Source: Anaerolineae bacterium (GTDB taxonomy: Bacteria; Chloroflexota; Anaerolineae; Aggregatilineales; UBA3940). From it: a stretch of 7,139 bases of DNA. The DNA is taken from the NCBI GenBank assembly GCA_016926985.1, contig JAFGNO010000247.1:1-7139 (forward strand). The letters are read 5' to 3'. Below the pieces are notes generated by a model. That model was not told where the DNA came from. It ran no database searches and was given only the letters and a program-made list of their open reading frames with translations. Position 1 is the first letter of the stretch, and every line of letters starts with the position of its first letter. The position numbers were made by a program, and so were the translations under genes. Positions 1 through 4,464 of the stretch are shown here, piece by piece.

Positions 1-1155
1 GGATCAACGGCAGCCTTCATTGCCCAGGTTCTCACCAAAGCGGGATATAAAACAGGCCTGTACATCTCTCCTCACCTGCAAGAGTGGCATGAACGAATCC
101 AGATTAACCGGCAGAATATTGCTGGTGAAGCGCTCGATGAACTGGTCGAAGCTGCCCGCCCCCTGCTTGAAGGGATGCCATTGAGCACATTCGAGGTCAG
201 CACCGGGCTTGCTCTCTGGCATTTTGCGCGAGAAGGTTGTGATGTGGGCATTATTGAAGTGGGCCTTGGTGGACGGCTGGACGCAACCAGCGTGGTAGAA
301 CCGGCGGTGTCAGTAATCACCGGCATCAACTACGACCACACCCAGTTATTGGGCAATACGCTTGCAGAAATCGCCGGTGAAAAGGCTGCAATCATCAAAG
401 CGAACACACCGGTGGTCAGTGCCCCTCAACCCGATGAGGCCCTTCATGTGATCAGGCGAATGGCAGATGAGCGAAACAGCCCCCTGCTGCTGGTTGGAAG
501 CGATTGGCAGTATGAGATACGAGCAGCCGATTGGGAAGGCACTCAGGCGCTGATAGGCCCTCAATCTGAAAGAGTCGCCTATACCATTGGCCTCCCGGGC
601 GACTTTCAGGTCGTCAATGCAACGACAGCATTAGCTGTGCTCAGTCTGCTTGATCAGGCTGGCATTGTCGCGTCACCAGAAGACAAGCACCAGGGGCTGG
701 AGTCAATTCAATGGCCCGGACGTCTGGAAGTCATCCAGAATGCTCCTCGTATTGTGCTTGACAGCGCCCATAATCCGGCATCCGTCCAGCTTGTTGCCAA
801 CACCCTGAGTGCGCTTGGCACAACTGCTGAACCGGGGAAGCGTATCCTGATTTTCGGCTGCATGGCAGATAAAGATTCTAAGGGGATGCTTGAGGCAATT
901 TTGCCCCTGATGGACGCTTGCATTTTCACCCACGCCGAGAGCCCGCGAGCCGCCTCACCATCCGATTTGCTTGATCAGGCAGGCCGGGTCAAAATGACAC
1001 TCGGTCTTCCAGAAATGCTTGAATTGACCTTATCCGATTCGATCTCACAGGCTGTGACGAATGCAATGAACAGGTTGGAAACACCTGACACACTTCTTAT
1101 AACTGGTTCGCTGGCCATCGCAGGCGCAGCCAGAAGCCTGCTTGTCTCACCCTGA
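1..1155 (+). CDS. folC: Bifunctional folylpolyglutamate synthase / dihydrofolate synthase, 5'-truncated
   Basis: FolC is a cytosolic Mur-ligase-like enzyme. It uses ATP to add glutamate to folates, and in many bacteria also to dihydropteroate, making dihydrofolate. The reading frame is open from base 1 and ends at TGA 1153-1155, giving 384 visible residues. The first residues, GST, look like the end of the family P-loop GTNGKGST, so I infer that roughly 45-55 N-terminal residues lie left of the window. Visible family signatures, numbered from the window edge, are SPHLQEWHERIQIN in the first 40 residues, EVGLGGRLDAT at 86-96, YDH at 111-113 (metal-binding region), GEKAAIIK at 126-133 with the usual lysines, and LDSAHNPAS at 253-261 at the start of the C-terminal domain. 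A FGCMADKDSKGML stretch and a final LLITGSLAIAGAARSLL strand-helix follow. Nothing looks broken. The lon gene follows after 42 bases on the same strand, so co-transcription is plausible. Whether the enzyme has both activities cannot be read from this fragment. Confidence 0.95.
   Translation, partial: GSTAAFIAQVLTKAGYKTGLYISPHLQEWHERIQINRQNIAGEALDELVEAARPLLEGMPLSTFEVSTGLALWHFAREGCDVGIIEVGLGGRLDATSVVEPAVSVITGINYDHTQLLGNTLAEIAGEKAAIIKANTPVVSAPQPDEALHVIRRMADERNSPLLLVGSDWQYEIRAADWEGTQALIGPQSERVAYTIGLPGDFQVVNATTALAVLSLLDQAGIVASPEDKHQGLESIQWPGRLEVIQNAPRIVLDSAHNPASVQLVANTLSALGTTAEPGKRILIFGCMADKDSKGMLEAILPLMDACIFTHAESPRAASPSDLLDQAGRVKMTLGLPEMLELTLSDSISQAVTNAMNRLETPDTLLITGSLAIAGAARSLLVSP
1075..1103 (+). 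promoter_or_regulatory. Candidate sigma70-type promoter for lon inside the 3' end of folC
   Basis: A TTGGAA hexamer (1075-1080, 4 of 6 matches to the -35 consensus) and a TATAAC hexamer (1098-1103, 5 of 6 matches to the -10 consensus) are separated by exactly 17 bases. They lie about 95 bases upstream of the lon ATG. This would give a leader of roughly 85-90 bases and let lon be transcribed separately from folC. The bases are also folC codons, so the match could be chance. No CIRCE heat-shock operator (TTAGCACTC/GAGTGCTAA) is visible near it. Confidence 0.3.
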
Positions 1156-1188
1156 GCAAGCAGCCGAACCAATCCTGAACCATTTAGC

Positions 1189-1192
1189 GGAG
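1189..1192 (+). promoter_or_regulatory. Ribosome binding site of lon
   Basis: GGAG lies five bases before the ATG at 1198-1200. It decides the start: the next in-frame ATG (1228-1230) has no comparable purine-rich site, so the short acidic N-terminal stretch of Lon is probably translated. Confidence 0.7.
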
Positions 1193-1197
1193 TTGCT

Positions 1198-3624
1198 ATG
1201 AGCCATTTTGACGACGAATTTTCCCAGATGCTCAGTTCATTTGCTGAGTTTGATAATGCCAGGACCACAGAAAAAGCCCCGGATGGAACCATCACCCTCC
1301 CGGCCATCCCACTGCGGGATATGGTTGTTTTCCCCAATATGGTGACACCGCTCTTCATTGGTCGCGAGCGCTCGTTGAATGCCCTGCGAATTGCCCAGCA
1401 GCAGGGAACCAACATTATCTGCGTCATGCAGCGCAACCCGGAGCTTGAGGACCCGGACCCCGAAGACCTGCACACTACCGGCGTGGAAGTGGTGCTTGGG
1501 CGTGCCATGCGTATGCCGGATGGCACAACCAGTGCCCTTATCCAGGGACTGCGCAGGGTCCAGATTGCCGAGGTTATTCAGGACGAACTGGCCTACCGGG
1601 CAAAAGCGGTGCCTGTCGATGAAAACATCACAATCACCAGCGCAGTCGAAGCACATATGCGGACGGTCCTGATGTTATTTGACGATTGTGTCCAGTTAAA
1701 TCGGGCACTGCCGGAAGATGCTTACGATTACGCAGCTAACATAGAAGAGCCGCACTGGCTGGCAGACCTGGTGATCACCACTTTGAACATGTCATCGGCG
1801 AGCCGCCAGGCCCTCCTTGATATACACGATCCCCTGGAGCGTTTGCTAAAAGTCAGCACGCTGCTCAAGCACGAAATTGAGGTGCTCGAAATCGAGGATG
1901 AAATCCACAACAAGATACAGCAGGAAGTGGATAAAACCCAGCGCGAAATCTTCCTCAGGGAACAAATCCGCGCCATTCAATCCGAACTGGGCGAAGGGGA
2001 CATTTTTCAGCAGGAGATAACAGAAGTCCTGGAAAAGCTGGATGAATCAGCGCTCCCGGAGGAGGTCAAAGACAAAGCCCTGAAAGAGGCGAACAGGCTG
2101 GCGACAATGCCAGCCATGTCTCCGGAAGTCGGGATAATCCGTACCTACCTGGACTGGCTGCTTGAGCTTCCCTGGGAAGCCCAGACCACCGATAACCTGG
2201 ATGTGGCACACGTGGCCCACATTCTGAGTCAGGAACATTATGGGCTGGAGAAAGCCAAAGACCGCATCCTGGAGCATATTGCTGTCAGAAAACTGGCAGC
2301 CGACAAGATGAAAACGCCCATTCTCTGCTTTGTCGGCCCACCGGGCACAGGAAAGACATCCCTGGGCCGGTCGATTGCCAAAGCCCTGGGGCGAAATTTT
2401 GTGCGGGTGTCGCTTGGCGGCGTCCGTGATGAAGCGGAAATCCGTGGTCACCGCCGGACTTATATCGGAGCAATGCCCGGACGGATCCTTCAAACAATGC
2501 GCCGCGCCGGGACCATCAACCCGCTGTTCATGCTTGATGAGGTCGACAAATTGGGCACTGACTTTCGAGGCGATCCATCCGCTGCATTGCTGGAAGTGCT
2601 CGATCCTGAGCAAAACTATGCGTTCAGCGATCACTATCTTGAGGTGGATTACGACCTGAGCAAGGTCATGTTTGTGACCACTGCCAACTACACCGACCCG
2701 ATCCCGCCAGCCCTGAAGGACAGGCTCGAGATCATTGACTTCCCCGGCTATACGGAAGAGGAAAAACTGGAGATCGCCAGGCAGTTTCTGATCCCCCGCG
2801 AGTTGGAAGCCCATGGCATTGCCGACATCAGCCTGGGTTTTGAGAAGAAGGCTCTTAAAGCCATTATTCGAGAGTACACCTATGAGGCCGGAGTCAGGAA
2901 TTTTGAAAGGGAGATCGCCAATATCTGCCGGAAGATCGCGCGGCGGGTGGTTGAGGGATCGCCATATGCACGTAGGATCACGGCATCCAGCATTCACAAA
3001 TACCTGGGGCCGCCGCGCGTTCCACCACCGCTGGTTGGGGATAGGCCAGATGTAGGGATTGCCTACGGGATCGCCTGGACAGAGGTCGGGGGAGATGTCC
3101 TGCCCGTCGAGGTGTCCATCATGGCAGGAAAAGGCACCCTGACCATGACCGGACAGCTTGGCGACGTGATGCAGGAGAGCGCACAGGCAGCACTGAGCTA
3201 TCTTCGATCTCGTGCAGATGAATATGACGTTGAGCCAAATGTGTTTGAAGAAACCGACATCCATGTGCACCTGCCAGAAGGGTCGATCCCGAAAGATGGC
3301 CCATCCGCCGGAGTAACCCTGGTCACGGCCCTGGTATCAGCATTCACCAACAGGCCAGTCCGGCATGACATCGTGATGACTGGAGAGATCACGCTGCGCG
3401 GGCGGGTTCTGCCCGTAGGTGGTGTCAAAGAAAAAATCCTCGCCGCGCACCGGGTCAATATCCTGAACATGATCATCCCACAGGAAAATCGCAAGGACCT
3501 GGATGAGCTTCCAGAGGATATCAAAAGCACGCTCAATATCACGCTTGTTGAGCACATGGCTGATATCCTTGATATCGTCCTGCTGAACCCGCTGCCGGAT
3601 GAAGCGGAAGATAACAGCGACTGA
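1198..3624 (+). CDS. lon: ATP-dependent protease La (LonA type)
   Basis: Lon is a cytosolic homohexameric AAA+ serine protease that unfolds and degrades misfolded proteins and short-lived regulators. The gene is complete at 808 residues, slightly longer than the E. coli protein (784). In order, it has an acidic leader (1-30), the N-terminal substrate-binding domain beginning at LPAIPLRDMVVFPNMV (34-49), and a helical, probably coiled-coil region (about 220-300). The AAA+ module carries Walker A GPPGTGKTS at 380-388 (K386), Walker B FMLDEVD at 444-450 (D447, E448), a sensor-1 Asn at 497, a candidate arginine finger at R509 and a sensor-2 Arg in AGVRNFER at 567. The C-terminal protease domain has catalytic Ser703 in PKDGPSAG and Lys746 in GGVKEKILAAHR. 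The Ser-Lys spacing of 43 equals that of E. coli Lon (S679/K722). The domain order and the long N-domain make it LonA rather than LonB. All key residues are present, so it should be active. The ATG at 1198 is chosen for its GGAG site. The gene follows folC by 42 bases, and its stop nearly touches that of a convergent gene. Confidence 0.98.
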   Translation: MSHFDDEFSQMLSSFAEFDNARTTEKAPDGTITLPAIPLRDMVVFPNMVTPLFIGRERSLNALRIAQQQGTNIICVMQRNPELEDPDPEDLHTTGVEVVLGRAMRMPDGTTSALIQGLRRVQIAEVIQDELAYRAKAVPVDENITITSAVEAHMRTVLMLFDDCVQLNRALPEDAYDYAANIEEPHWLADLVITTLNMSSASRQALLDIHDPLERLLKVSTLLKHEIEVLEIEDEIHNKIQQEVDKTQREIFLREQIRAIQSELGEGDIFQQEITEVLEKLDESALPEEVKDKALKEANRLATMPAMSPEVGIIRTYLDWLLELPWEAQTTDNLDVAHVAHILSQEHYGLEKAKDRILEHIAVRKLAADKMKTPILCFVGPPGTGKTSLGRSIAKALGRNFVRVSLGGVRDEAEIRGHRRTYIGAMPGRILQTMRRAGTINPLFMLDEVDKLGTDFRGDPSAALLEVLDPEQNYAFSDHYLEVDYDLSKVMFVTTANYTDPIPPALKDRLEIIDFPGYTEEEKLEIARQFLIPRELEAHGIADISLGFEKKALKAIIREYTYEAGVRNFEREIANICRKIARRVVEGSPYARRITASSIHKYLGPPRVPPPLVGDRPDVGIAYGIAWTEVGGDVLPVEVSIMAGKGTLTMTGQLGDVMQESAQAALSYLRSRADEYDVEPNVFEETDIHVHLPEGSIPKDGPSAGVTLVTALVSAFTNRPVRHDIVMTGEITLRGRVLPVGGVKEKILAAHRVNILNMIIPQENRKDLDELPEDIKSTLNITLVEHMADILDIVLLNPLPDEAEDNSD

Positions 3625-3630
3625 TATCAG
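3621..3630. other. Palindrome CTGATATCAG joining the stop codons of two convergent genes
   Basis: The lon stop TGA (3622-3624) and the stop of the opposing membrane-protein gene (TCA on the plus strand, 3627-3629) are separated by TA, forming a perfect 10-base palindrome. Pairing fails at the next base on each side (A3620/G3631), so it cannot form a useful RNA hairpin. I find no GC-rich stem followed by a T-run on either strand nearby. Both transcripts must therefore end inside the opposite gene, or by a factor such as Rho, or at a site I cannot recognise. Confidence 0.75.
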
Positions 3631-4460
3631 GATGATTCCGCAAGTGAGACACGCCGCCGAGAGCGGGCAAACAGCAGCTCTGCCAGCACCTTAACGCGCC
3701 AGAAGGCCAATGCTGCCATGCCATGTGCCATCACGGCAAAGAGGGGTGGTTGTTCGAGGGTGTAATATGTCCAGCACAGCCGGGTTGTCCCCCACAGTTC
3801 AAGGAAATAGCCCAGAGCAGTTCCGGCCATGAAGGTTATAAGCGCCATCCGGATGTCCTTTGGCGTGGCAATGATCAGGATAGACAGGCCGAGTGACATG
3901 CTCGTCAGCGACCGGGTAATTGTCGGCCACACAAAGATGATCATTAACACAAGAAAAAACGACATCATCAGCCAGTAAAGCGAGACAAACCAACGAGTTG
4001 GGACATGCTCAGTTGCCCGGTTAAACAGGGAAACAAGCCGGTCGATGGCAAGGCTCGCGATGGGCCAGGCCGGCACGATCCACAGCGGCGGGCGCTCCAG
4101 CGTGTAGTAGGTCCAGATTGAGGTCTGCGTCCCCCACGATTCAATGACCAGCCCCCCGGCTGTGCCAATTATCACCATCAACAGATCGCGTTTCAGATTG
4201 GCGCCCGCCATGATAAGCAGCGACATGACCAGGAAAATCCCGATCAGGAGCCAGTCCATATAACGCCACCAGTCGCCAGACCAGTCCACCTGGGACAGGT
4301 AATCCTCAGCGAGAGGCCACCAGAAGTAAAGAATCAACCCGACGATGCCTGCAAAGATCCCCATGATGGTATAACTGTCACGGGTCCAGCCCAGCCTGTT
4401 TCGTTGGCGAGTTTTCTTATTTTCTTGAGAGCCGGAAGATGGTTTCATGTGTTTGTGCAT
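3627..4460 (-). CDS. Unrecognised multi-pass membrane protein with an internal duplication
   Basis: I do not recognise the family. With the start at ATG 4460 the product has 277 residues: a basic hydrophilic N-tail (about 1-30, many K/R), then about eight hydrophobic segments near 32-48, 70-86, 92-109, 126-146, 157-179, 186-199, 203-221 and 240-264, and a basic C-tail (FARSRRRVS). By the positive-inside pattern (tails plus the loops ANLKRD, NRATEHVPTR and TPKDIR), both ends are predicted in the cytoplasm. The motif E-x-W-G-T-x4-W-T-Y-Y-T-L-E-x-P-P-L occurs twice, at 107-126 and 221-240. It falls in the outside loop between helices 3 and 4 and again between 7 and 8, so the protein is probably a 4+4 helix duplication. 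A small solute carrier or membrane-embedded enzyme is possible but nothing shows it. Start choice: ATG 4460 comes four bases after the mfd stop. An upstream ATG (4508) or TTG (4511) would overlap mfd and has no ribosome site; ATG 4448 is also possible. The gene is probably translated after mfd. Confidence 0.75.
   Translation of the reverse strand: MHKHMKPSSGSQENKKTRQRNRLGWTRDSYTIMGIFAGIVGLILYFWWPLAEDYLSQVDWSGDWWRYMDWLLIGIFLVMSLLIMAGANLKRDLLMVIIGTAGGLVIESWGTQTSIWTYYTLERPPLWIVPAWPIASLAIDRLVSLFNRATEHVPTRWFVSLYWLMMSFFLVLMIIFVWPTITRSLTSMSLGLSILIIATPKDIRMALITFMAGTALGYFLELWGTTRLCWTYYTLEQPPLFAVMAHGMAALAFWRVKVLAELLFARSRRRVSLAESS
3741..3800 (-). repeat. Second copy of the duplicated WGT...YYTLE.PPL motif (coding, minus strand)
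   Basis: This stretch encodes residues 221-240 of the membrane protein (ELWGT...WTYYTLEQPPL). By hand count it matches the first copy at 14 of 20 amino acids but only about 36 of 60 bases. That pattern fits an old duplication kept by selection on the protein rather than a recent DNA repeat. Confidence 0.75.
4083..4142 (-). repeat. First copy of the duplicated WGT...YYTLE.PPL motif (coding, minus strand)
   Basis: This stretch encodes residues 107-126 of the membrane protein (ESWGT...WTYYTLERPPL) and lies exactly 114 codons before the second copy. It is followed by WIVPAWPIASLAIDRL, whose counterpart in the second half has drifted to FAVMAHGMAALAFWRV, so the first copy may be closer to the ancestral form. 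Confidence 0.75.
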
Positions 4461-4464
4461 TGAT

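Noticed and set aside
1024..1029. TTGACC resembling a -35 box upstream of lon
   Set aside because: No -10-like hexamer lies 16-18 bases downstream; the bases at about 1047-1052 read ACAGGC.
1156..1197. folC-lon spacer as a site for a terminator, attenuator or heat-shock operator
   Set aside because: Apart from the GGAG ribosome site, only a short direct repeat (GAACC twice) is visible. There is no dyad, T-run or CIRCE element.
2047..3270. Long open frame of about 407 codons on the minus strand
   Set aside because: It lies wholly inside lon, opposite its AAA+ and protease domains. Its translation has no recognisable domain and is rich in Cys/His/Trp in an incoherent pattern. It is a codon-bias shadow of lon.
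3517..3628. Four GATATC palindromes within 112 bases at the end of lon
   Set aside because: Three are in-frame Asp-Ile codon pairs (gat atc) of Lon, and the fourth is the stop-codon junction. Protein sequence explains the cluster without a binding-site array.
3655..3684. Possible stem GAGC...GCTC downstream of the lon stop as a terminator
   Set aside because: The stem is only four base pairs with a long loop and has no T-run after it, and it sits in conserved coding sequence of the opposite gene.
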